Assembly (NCBI GenBank): GCA_021823385.1
Contig: JAKAOC010000172.1
Span: forward strand, 1-5,931
Direction: 5' to 3'
Origin: Actinomycetes bacterium
Lineage (GTDB): Bacteria > Actinomycetota > Acidimicrobiia > Acidimicrobiales > Acidimicrobiaceae
Length of the DNA stretch: 5,931 bases
Shown here: piece by piece, positions 1 through 5,931 of the stretch
Layout of the letters: each line of letters starts with the position of its first letter
Numbering within the stretch: the first letter of the stretch is position 1
The notes under the pieces: model-generated
Told to the model about the DNA's origin: nothing
Databases searched by the model: none
What the model saw: the letters and a program-made list of their open reading frames with translations, nothing else
Translations under genes and position numbers: made by a program

Positions 1-1
1 G

Positions 2-409
2 CTTTCGGTGGGGTTGGACACTTTTCTTCCCGTGAAGTCGACGACGATCGAGGGGCACCGCATTCACACAGAGAGCTACCGGGTGGACGGCGCAGCTTGG
101 CGGGCCATCGGCTCGGCCCGGAGGGTGCTGGCGGTGGGGACGACGGTGGTGCGAACTCTGGAGACCGTGGCCGCCACCGGAGACCTCTCCGGGCGGTCCT
201 CCCTGTACATACACGGCGACTACCCGTTCAAGGTGGTGGACCGTCTCATGACCAACTTCCACATCCCACGATCCTCGCTACTCCTGCTGGTCGATGCGTT
301 CGCTGGAGAGCGCTGGCGCGAGATCTACGAGCACGGTATGCGGCAGCGCTATCGCTTCTTCTCCTTTGGGGACGCCATGCTGCTCGAGCGGCGCGGCCTG
401 CGTCCTTAG
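2..409 (+). CDS. queA: S-adenosylmethionine:tRNA ribosyltransferase-isomerase (QueA), C-terminal part, 5' end outside window
   Basis: QueA transfers and isomerises the ribosyl group of S-adenosylmethionine onto 7-aminomethyl-7-deazaguanine in tRNA, giving epoxyqueuosine in the wobble position of GUN anticodons. It is a cytoplasmic enzyme. The frame is open from base 2, so the gene enters from the left. About 135 C-terminal residues are present, out of a usual 340-400. Family hallmarks appear in the expected order: VGLDTFLPV, HRIHTESY, AVGTTVVRTLE, FKVVDRLMTNFHIPRSS, LLLLVDAFAG and YRFFSFGDAML. The gene ends in TAG shortly after the last motif, as is normal for the family, so the 3' end is complete. 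The GTG at 8 is an internal Val of the conserved VGLDTF motif, not a start. One variation is GDYPF where many QueA proteins have PGYxF. No tgt or other queuosine gene follows; the next gene is a cation pump. The family call is secure; activity cannot be judged from the C-terminus alone. Confidence 0.95.
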   Translation, partial: LSVGLDTFLPVKSTTIEGHRIHTESYRVDGAAWRAIGSARRVLAVGTTVVRTLETVAATGDLSGRSSLYIHGDYPFKVVDRLMTNFHIPRSSLLLLVDAFAGERWREIYEHGMRQRYRFFSFGDAMLLERRGLRP

Positions 410-435
410 GCACCGCGCCTGAGGCCTTTCAGCCC

Positions 436-466
436 TTGCGGGCCGCTCTTGGGGCCGGGCTACCAT
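436..466 (+). promoter_or_regulatory. Candidate leaderless promoter for the P-type ATPase gene
   Basis: TACCAT at 461-466 fits the TAnnnT -10 pattern. It is followed by six bases and then the ATG at 473, so transcription would be expected to begin at the A of the start codon (hexamer at -12 to -7). A weak -35-like TTGCGG lies at 436-441, 19 bases upstream. No Shine-Dalgarno sequence precedes this ATG at a usual distance, which fits a leaderless mRNA as is common in Actinobacteria. The box is short and could occur by chance. Confidence 0.35.
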
Positions 467-472
467 TTGGGC

Positions 473-3277
473 ATGGCCGGCAAGCTGATCCGCCCGGGAA
501 CCCTCGGGACGGCTGAGGTGGTTGCCACTGGCCCGATGCGCGGCTTGGCAATGGCCGATGTGAAGGAGATCCAGGGCGCAAGCGTGCAAGCCGTCCTCGA
601 GGGGCTCGGCTCCCGCACCGAGGGGCTCGACCAGGCCGAGGCCGCCGGGCGCCTTGATCGCTTCGGGTACAACCGCCTTCCCGCTCCCGCTGCCGAGCCC
701 ATCTGGCGGGAGTTTCTGCGCCAGCTCGGCAACATGTTCGCCGTGATGCTGGCGGTGGGGGCGGCGCTGGCCTTTGCGATCTGGTGGGTTTCGGTTCCCC
801 GCGATCCCGGCAACTTCGACCTTGGCGTGGGGATACTCGCGGTAGTGGTGATCAACGCCGCGATCGGATTCGCGCAGGAGCACGCGGCGGAGCGCACCGC
901 CGCCGCCCTGCAGGGCCTGGTGCCCGTGCGCGCCCGCGTGGTGCGAGCCGGGCAGCTTCGCGAGATCGCCGCCGAGGAGGTCGTGCCCGGGGACGTGGTT
1001 TCCCTGGAGGCGGGGGACTATGTTCCGGCGGATTGCCGAGTGGTCGGGGCGTCCGCGCTGCAGGTGGAGATGTCGGCGCTTACCGGGGAAAGCGCCCCGC
1101 TGCCGCGCTCCGTCTCGCCCTGTGACCGCCCGAGCCCCCTGGATGCCGAGGACCTGCTCTTCATGGGCACCTCGATCGTCGCCGGAAGCGCAAAGGCGGT
1201 GGTTTACGCGACCGGGCTCGCCACGGAGTTTGGCCGTATCTTTTCCCTTGCGGCCAGGGTAGAGCCCGAGGCGAGCCCTCTTCAGCGCCAAGTCGACAAG
1301 ATGGCCCGAAGGGTGGCCGTAGTCGCGATTGCGGCGGGGATCCTGCTCTACGTGTTTCGAACCGCGACCGGGCACGACGCCGCCCTCTCGTTCGTCTTCG
1401 CCCTGGGGGTGATGGTCGCTCTGGTGCCGGAGGGAATGCCGGCCACTCTCTCGGTCTCCCTGGCGCTCGCCGTGCGCCGCATGGCGCGCAAGATGGCGCT
1501 CATCAAGCGCCTTCCCGCCGTGCAGTCACTCGGCTCAACCACCGTTATCTGCACGGACAAGACCGGCACGCTCACGACCGCGGAGATGACCGTCGTGGGA
1601 GTCTTCACCGGGGGCAAGACTTATGCGGTGAGCGGCGCCGGCTTCGGGCGGGCGGGCTCGGTCGAAGGAGGTGTGGCGCCCGCCGGAGTCCTTCGCGCCG
1701 CGTCTCTGGCCAGCACGGCCCGCCTCAGCTCCTCGGGCTCGCCCGAACGCTGGAGCGTGGTCGGAGACCCCACGGAAGGGGCGATCCTGATCGCGGCGGC
1801 CAAGGCGGGTCTGGCCATGGAGGCGATTGAGGCCGAGGCGCCCCAGGTGGCGACATTTCCCTTCGACCCCTCTTCGATGCTGATGTCCGTCGTGCGCGCA
1901 GAGCGAGGCGGCTTCGTCTCCTATGTGAAGGGCTCGTCCGAGGCGGTTCTCTCGATATGCAATTCCGTCGTGCGGACCGATGGCGCGGATGTGCCTTTGG
2001 ATCAGGACGGCAGGGAGCTTTATCTCGCCGCGACCCGTGAGTTGGCTTCCCAGGCACTCAGGGTGCTTGCGGTCGCCGAGCGCCTGCTGCCCAATCCGCC
2101 AGACCGCGCGGAGGCTGAGAGCTCCATGACGCTGCTCGGCTTGGTGGCTATGGCCGATCCCCCTAGGGATGATGCCGAGGTCTCCGTCCGGGCCTGCCAG
2201 GGCGCCGGAATCCGTGTCTTGATGGTGACCGGCGACCACGCGTTGACGGCGCTGGCAGTCGCCAGGCAGGTCGGCATTGCCCAAGGTGACGACGAACGCG
2301 TGGTCACCGGCGATGAGCTGGACACCCTCTCCGACGAGGAGCTGCGCAACTTGCTGACGGCAGCGGGACCGCCCGTCTTTGCGCGGGTTCGCCCACAGCA
2401 CAAGCTGCGGATCGTTACCGAATTGGAGGCGATGGGGGAGGTGGTGGCTGTAACCGGTGACGGTGCGAACGACGCGCCGGCTTTGAAGCGGGCCAGCGTC
2501 GGAGTGGCCATGGGCAGGGGAGGAACCGACGTGGCCAGGGCGGCGGCGGAGATGGTGCTCCTTGACGACTCGTTCTCCTCGATCGCCTCGGCGGTAGAGC
2601 AGGGCAGGGCGGTCTACGAGAACATCCGGCGCTTCGTCGTCTATGTCTTCACGAGTAACGTCGCCGAGCTGGTTCCCATCGTCGTCGGCGCCCTGGTGGG
2701 CTTTCCTCTTGTTCCTATTACGGCCTTGCAGGTCCTGGCGGTGGACCTGGGCTTGGACGTGCTGCCCGCGCTGGCGCTCGGCTGGGAGCCGGCGGAGCCC
2801 GGAACCATGTCGCGGCCGCCACGGCCGCCTTCGGAGTCGCTCTTATCCTGGGCGCTGGTGCGCAGGGTTGCCTTCCTAGGCGGGATGGAGTCGGCCGCGG
2901 CCGTCCTGGTCTTCTTTTGGCGCGTGCAGGCGAGCGGGCTCCCCTGGACCGAAATCGGTCCCCACACGCTCGCCTATCGCCAGGCGATAACCCTCACCCA
3001 GGCCGCGATCGTCTTCGGGCAGCTGTTCGTGGCAATGAGCGTCCGCTCCGAGCGCGAAAGCCTCCTCTCCCTAGGCGCCATCTCCAGCCGCCCTCTTGTC
3101 GGGGGGCAGCTGGTCGCCATGGCGATGATTGCCGCCATCAGCTACCTGCCGGCCGCGCAGCGCGTGTTTGGCACCGCGGCGCTCAGCGCGGCGGATTGGG
3201 GGGTGCTTGCGGCTCTCGGCTTCGCCCTGCTGCTGGCGGACGAAGCGCGCAAGTGGCTAAGGCGCCGACTCCGCTGA
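473..3277 (+). CDS. P-type cation-transporting ATPase, P2 family, with Na+,K+-ATPase-like ion-site helices
   Basis: An integral membrane pump that couples ATP hydrolysis, through an aspartyl-phosphate intermediate, to cation transport. Residues are numbered from the ATG at 473 (934 aa, full length for the family). A cation-ATPase N-terminal segment (about 30-80) is followed by M1 (84-106) and M2 (116-135). The actuator domain carries TGES at 204-207. M3 is at about 281-301 and M4 contains PEGMP at 319-323. The phosphorylation motif is DKTGTLT with Asp362. The nucleotide-binding domain has KGSSE at 486-490 (KGAPE in most relatives), followed by DPPR at 562-565, TGD at 586-588 and TGDGANDAPAL from 661. 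M5 has TSNVAE (Asn729, Glu732) and M6 has VDLGLD (Asp758, Asp762). The C-terminus carries further hydrophobic helices and ends in a basic tail. M6 resembles the DLGTD of Na+,K+-ATPase more than the NLVTD of SERCA, and the A-domain, DKTGT and DPPR regions are also Na+,K+-like. The ion cannot be named; Ca2+, Na+, K+ or H+ are all possible. The start is uncertain: TTG 449, ATG 536 and ATG 551 are in frame. ATG 473 was chosen for its leaderless promoter spacing. The 3' end overlaps the opposing gene by 21 bp. Confidence 0.93.
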   Translation: MAGKLIRPGTLGTAEVVATGPMRGLAMADVKEIQGASVQAVLEGLGSRTEGLDQAEAAGRLDRFGYNRLPAPAAEPIWREFLRQLGNMFAVMLAVGAALAFAIWWVSVPRDPGNFDLGVGILAVVVINAAIGFAQEHAAERTAAALQGLVPVRARVVRAGQLREIAAEEVVPGDVVSLEAGDYVPADCRVVGASALQVEMSALTGESAPLPRSVSPCDRPSPLDAEDLLFMGTSIVAGSAKAVVYATGLATEFGRIFSLAARVEPEASPLQRQVDKMARRVAVVAIAAGILLYVFRTATGHDAALSFVFALGVMVALVPEGMPATLSVSLALAVRRMARKMALIKRLPAVQSLGSTTVICTDKTGTLTTAEMTVVGVFTGGKTYAVSGAGFGRAGSVEGGVAPAGVLRAASLASTARLSSSGSPERWSVVGDPTEGAILIAAAKAGLAMEAIEAEAPQVATFPFDPSSMLMSVVRAERGGFVSYVKGSSEAVLSICNSVVRTDGADVPLDQDGRELYLAATRELASQALRVLAVAERLLPNPPDRAEAESSMTLLGLVAMADPPRDDAEVSVRACQGAGIRVLMVTGDHALTALAVARQVGIAQGDDERVVTGDELDTLSDEELRNLLTAAGPPVFARVRPQHKLRIVTELEAMGEVVAVTGDGANDAPALKRASVGVAMGRGGTDVARAAAEMVLLDDSFSSIASAVEQGRAVYENIRRFVVYVFTSNVAELVPIVVGALVGFPLVPITALQVLAVDLGLDVLPALALGWEPAEPGTMSRPPRPPSESLLSWALVRRVAFLGGMESAAAVLVFFWRVQASGLPWTEIGPHTLAYRQAITLTQAAIVFGQLFVAMSVRSERESLLSLGAISSRPLVGGQLVAMAMIAAISYLPAAQRVFGTAALSAADWGVLAALGFALLLADEARKWLRRRLR

Positions 3278-3754
3278 TCCCTCGCCCATGGTCCCGCTCG
3301 AGTTCGGTGCCGCATCCCGTGCGGTACCGGCGGCCGTGCGCGGTGTGGCGGCAAGCCAGGCGATGCCCAGTCCGCGCATCGACCTGCCGAAGTAGAAGCC
3401 GGCGCTGGGGAGCAGCCACGCCACCAGCGCTGTAACCAAGATCGGTGCGTACGGTCCCGAGCCGAGCCCCGCCAGCTCGGAGATGGCGGTGGCCGTGGCC
3501 AGGATGTGGCGTCCGGTGACGGCCTCGCCGGCCAGCACCAGCAGCCAGGCGGCCGGAAAGGCAAGTGCCAGGCGTCCGTAAGCGCCCCGTATGCCGAATG
3601 CCCCCACCACGGCGCCCAGAGCCGGCAACACGGGCCACCAGCCCCCAAATGCCACGGCAACCGAGACGACCAGGCAGGCAGCGAAGAAGGCATGCCCGGC
3701 CCGATTGCCCGCGAAAGACAAACGGGGATTGGAGGAGTGCATGGCCCGGTTCAT
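3257..3754 (-). CDS. Small predicted four-helix membrane protein of unknown function, coupled to the acylase gene
   Basis: A 165-residue protein that I do not recognise. Four hydrophobic stretches look like membrane helices at about 20-37, 39-56, 61-78 and 101-122. The first two are joined by a tight GGWWP turn, and a weaker hydrophobic patch follows near 128-136. Between helices 3 and 4 is a loop with GEAVTGRHILATATAISELAG-like character that includes charged residues close to the membrane. The C-terminal 30 residues are polar, rich in Ala, Thr, Gly and Ser, and probably disordered. The ATG at 3754-3752 overlaps the TGA of the upstream acylase gene as ATGA, so translation is probably coupled by termination and reinitiation. 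No strong Shine-Dalgarno is visible ahead of it. A second ATG at 3742-3740 is possible. The same frame is open upstream to about 4387, but that stretch is polar, Arg/Gly-rich and antisense-like in composition, so it is not counted as coding. The 3' end runs 21 bp into the opposing ATPase gene. The gene is supported by its clean hydrophobic pattern and exact overlap; its function is unknown. Confidence 0.72.
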   Translation of the reverse strand: MNRAMHSSNPRLSFAGNRAGHAFFAACLVVSVAVAFGGWWPVLPALGAVVGAFGIRGAYGRLALAFPAAWLLVLAGEAVTGRHILATATAISELAGLGSGPYAPILVTALVAWLLPSAGFYFGRSMRGLGIAWLAATPRTAAGTARDAAPNSSGTMGEGSAESAP

Positions 3755-5931
3755 CTGAGAGTCCAGACTGCCAGCGCGGCGGAGGCCTTCGGGGTCGCCA
3801 TCGAGTAGTAGCGCCCGGCCAACCAAGCCGGAATCTGGTCCTCGTACCAGGGAGATATCGGGTTTTCGCTCTGGCCGCCGGGGTAAACGGCGATGTATTG
3901 GCTCCCGAGCTCGGCGACGAAGCGCTCGCTCGGGCCGGCCGTGCTGGTCATTCCCCCGTCGGCGGCGTCCACGGTCCACCGGTCGCCGGCGCCGGGGAAC
4001 GGGCCGTATCCGAGAGCCTTGACGAAGGTGAGCGAGACGTATTGACGTTTGTGCATCCTGCCCCATGTCCACCCCGAGACCTTGGGGCCGTAGCGCTTGG
4101 CGAGCTGGGCGACGGCCTGTCCGAAGGCCTCGCGAATGATGGCGTCGCGGGAGAGTCCCTGGGTTATGGGGGTCGAGAAGATGCCTCCCCCGGTACTCGA
4201 CAGGGAAGCTGCCTCGATGTCCTCCACCAGGGCGGTATTGCCGGTGCCGATCGCCAACGCCGGGTCCAGGCCGGTGGGCACCTTGCGCGCCTTCCAAAGC
4301 GGGCCGAAGGTGTCCTTCAGGTAGTTTTCGAGGAAGGTCCACCAGATCCCGGCCGCCGCCGAATTCGTCGTCATCTCGTAGTTCCACCCCTGCAGTGCGG
4401 CGACGGCCGCGGTGGACTCGGCGGCAACGCCTGCGGCGGGGCTCGCGCCGCGGGTCGCGGAGAGCACCAGAGGCACGATCTCGGTGGCGAGAAGGTCGAC
4501 GTTGCTCTGTTGCAGGGCCTCCATCTGGGCGACCGAGACCTTGGGATGGGTGGCCAGGTAGCTGGAGATGGTGCGGGCTCTGTACCCGTAATCGAAGAAG
4601 TTCGCCGATGTGCCTATGTAGTAGGGGTACTGGGCCGACACTTCACGCTGGTTGGCGGAGAAGACGTAGTGGGTCGGCGGGTCGTAGGACTGGGGAAGCG
4701 CCGATTCGGGAATCGTGCCTATGGGGTCGGCGGCGCCCGTGCCGCTCATGATGGTCCAAGGCCTGGCCCCTTTGGGAAACTGCGGGTAGATGCCCGGTGC
4801 GATGATGCCGATGTCGCCGGCCGTGTCGGCGAAGGCGAAGTTCTGGGTCGGGGCGAGCCATACCGATAGCGCCTGTTTGAACTGGGCGAAGTTGGAGGCG
4901 CGCATTACGTTCATCATCGCCAGCAGGTCGTCGGAGGGGATGGCGCCTGTCCAGTACATGGACACCGTCTTGCCGGACTGGGTCAGGAGCGGACCGTGCA
5001 CGCTGAACAGCACTTTGTAGCTGCGCGTACCCTGGCCCCTTACCGGGATCGAGTAGGTGACCGAGTTGAAGCGGCGCCATTTCCCCTTGTAGAAGTACTC
5101 GCCTGGGCGTGACGGCGAGGTCTTCTCCTGGTAGTAGAACGCCGACTGGTTCTGGGTGTCGGTAAGGCTCCAGGCGATGGAGCGGTTGTGGCCGATGAGT
5201 ATGCCCGGCACTCCCGGAATCGAGAATCCCGAGAAGTAGAGCTGGGGTGACGAGGCGGAAAGCTCGTACCAGATGGCGGGGAGAGTCTCGCCGAGATGAG
5301 GGTCGCCCGCGAGGATCGCCTTTCCACTGACGGTCCGTGTGGAGTCCACGGCCCAATTGTTGGAGTCCCCGCCCAGCCTGGTCAGGTTCGCCGGCGCGGA
5401 AGCCGCCAGCCGCAGGATGGAGGCATCCGCCTTCTCGATGGACCCGACACTTGCCGATGGAGTCCATGCCGACGCTGAGGTGCTCCGGTGGGCCGAGCGT
5501 GCCTGGGCGGCCTGGCCGGTGGCGGAGATCAGCAGCGCGCCGGGTATGGATCGGGTGATGGGCGCGAGCTTGGCCCTGGTGTACGGCCCAGGGTCATAGG
5601 GGGCCAGCTGGTTCGCCGGGATGATCGGCAGGAGCTTCATCGCCGTCGTGTACCCGAGGGAGTGGATCGCCAGGGAGTAGCTGATCGGAGTGGTGGTGAA
5701 GTCGAGGAGCTGGGTCATCTCCCCCTGGATGGCAAAGGTGTCGAGGGGGCTCCACCGGGCGGGCCGGTATTTGAGCAGCTTGAACTGGGCCGGCAGGTTG
5801 CCACTTGCTTCGAACCGGCCGATCTGGTAGTTGATCCCCTGGCTGTAGGCAGCCAGATCGCGCCCCAAGGCCGAGGTGGCTCCGATGTGGGACCACTCCG
5901 CCTTGGCGGTCCGTGCCAGTCCCAAGGTGAG
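3751..5931 (-). CDS. Penicillin acylase family protein (peptidase S45, Ntn-hydrolase), 5' end outside window
   Basis: An N-terminal-nucleophile amidohydrolase, normally made as a precursor that cuts itself into alpha and beta chains; relatives hydrolyse penicillins, cephalosporin side chains, acyl-homoserine lactones or other amides. Residues are numbered from the first in-window codon (5931-5929); 726 are present. The beta chain begins at Ser190 (bases 5364-5362) in GGD-SNNWAV, the predicted cleavage site and nucleophile. Next come GDPHLGE, GFSIPGVPGILIGHN and IAWSLTD, HGP at 312-314, and PTQNFAFAD with Asn364, which matches the oxyanion Asn of E. coli penicillin G acylase. Late motifs are GPSER (666-670), PGGQS (684-688) and PWYEDQ (694-699). 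The 537-residue beta chain is full length. The alpha chain lacks its N-terminus, so a signal peptide cannot be assessed. An Ala/Ser-rich spacer (about 133-167) precedes the cleavage site. The TTG at 5925 is not a credible start, because the frame continues past the window edge. The stop overlaps the next gene's ATG. The family is certain; the substrate is unknown. Confidence 0.94.
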   Translation of the reverse strand, partial: LTLGLARTAKAEWSHIGATSALGRDLAAYSQGINYQIGRFEASGNLPAQFKLLKYRPARWSPLDTFAIQGEMTQLLDFTTTPISYSLAIHSLGYTTAMKLLPIIPANQLAPYDPGPYTRAKLAPITRSIPGALLISATGQAAQARSAHRSTSASAWTPSASVGSIEKADASILRLAASAPANLTRLGGDSNNWAVDSTRTVSGKAILAGDPHLGETLPAIWYELSASSPQLYFSGFSIPGVPGILIGHNRSIAWSLTDTQNQSAFYYQEKTSPSRPGEYFYKGKWRRFNSVTYSIPVRGQGTRSYKVLFSVHGPLLTQSGKTVSMYWTGAIPSDDLLAMMNVMRASNFAQFKQALSVWLAPTQNFAFADTAGDIGIIAPGIYPQFPKGARPWTIMSGTGAADPIGTIPESALPQSYDPPTHYVFSANQREVSAQYPYYIGTSANFFDYGYRARTISSYLATHPKVSVAQMEALQQSNVDLLATEIVPLVLSATRGASPAAGVAAESTAAVAALQGWNYEMTTNSAAAGIWWTFLENYLKDTFGPLWKARKVPTGLDPALAIGTGNTALVEDIEAASLSSTGGGIFSTPITQGLSRDAIIREAFGQAVAQLAKRYGPKVSGWTWGRMHKRQYVSLTFVKALGYGPFPGAGDRWTVDAADGGMTSTAGPSERFVAELGSQYIAVYPGGQSENPISPWYEDQIPAWLAGRYYSMATPKASAALAVWTLR

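Noticed and set aside
8..10. GTG at 8 as a start codon for a short separate protein
   Set aside because: This Val belongs to the conserved VGLDTF motif of QueA, and the frame is open to the left edge.
407..434. Small inverted repeats after queA (AGGC/GCCT and CTGA/TCAG) as a possible terminator
   Set aside because: The stems are only four bases and no T-run follows, so there is no support for an intrinsic terminator.
449..472. TTG at 449 as the ATPase start
   Set aside because: The added residues have no similarity to the family N-terminus and no Shine-Dalgarno precedes the codon; ATG 473 fits the promoter spacing better.
278..1375. 365-codon open frame on the minus strand opposite queA and the ATPase
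   Set aside because: It lies antisense to two secure genes. Its product is Arg/Gly/His-rich with no recognisable motif, as expected of an antisense frame kept open by high GC.
1535..2401. 288-codon minus-strand open frame inside the ATPase gene
   Set aside because: It is fully antisense to conserved catalytic domains, has no motif and a biased composition; a GC-driven shadow.
3755..4387. Upstream extension of the small membrane-protein frame to about 4387, or a frameshift fusion with the acylase
   Set aside because: The extension is polar, Arg/Gly-rich and lies out of frame over the conserved acylase C-terminus. No slippery heptamer was seen near 3754, and the ATGA overlap gives a simpler start.
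3565..4869. 434-codon plus-strand open frame opposite the acylase
   Set aside because: It is antisense to the conserved acylase beta chain and to the small membrane gene. The product is Gly/Arg/Ala-rich with no domain.

Overview
This is a high-GC, almost fully coding stretch of bacterial chromosome, most likely from an actinomycete-like organism. The lineage is inferred from the strong G/C bias at third codon positions, the 'VGLDTF' form of QueA, and a candidate leaderless promoter of the TAnnnT type. It cannot be fixed further from the sequence. No tRNA, rRNA, CRISPR array, transposase, long repeat or phage gene was seen.

Layout. From the left edge to 409 (+) lies the C-terminal part of queA (queuosine tRNA modification). 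A 63-base gap (410-472) is the only real intergenic DNA. It holds no convincing terminator, but it does hold a candidate promoter whose -10 box sits exactly one leaderless spacing before an ATG at 473. From 473 to 3277 (+) is a complete type II (P2) cation-transporting P-type ATPase of about 934 residues. All catalytic motifs are intact, and its ion-site helices look more like Na+,K+-ATPase than SERCA. On the opposite strand, reading leftwards, are a 5'-truncated penicillin acylase (S45 Ntn-hydrolase) gene (5931-3751) and a 165-residue predicted four-helix membrane protein of unknown function (3754-3257). The membrane-protein start overlaps the acylase stop as ATGA, so the two probably form a translationally coupled pair.

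How it fits together. The two transcription directions converge, and the ATPase and the small membrane protein overlap tail to tail by 21 bp. queA and the ATPase are co-oriented but have no evident functional link. The acylase plus membrane protein is the least explained unit: the enzyme has its catalytic Ser and Asn and should be autoprocessed, but its substrate, its export signal (outside the window) and the role of its partner are unknown. No clearly new defence or mobile system is visible. The items most worth a second look are the acylase/membrane-protein pair, the ATPase ion site and the leaderless promoter.
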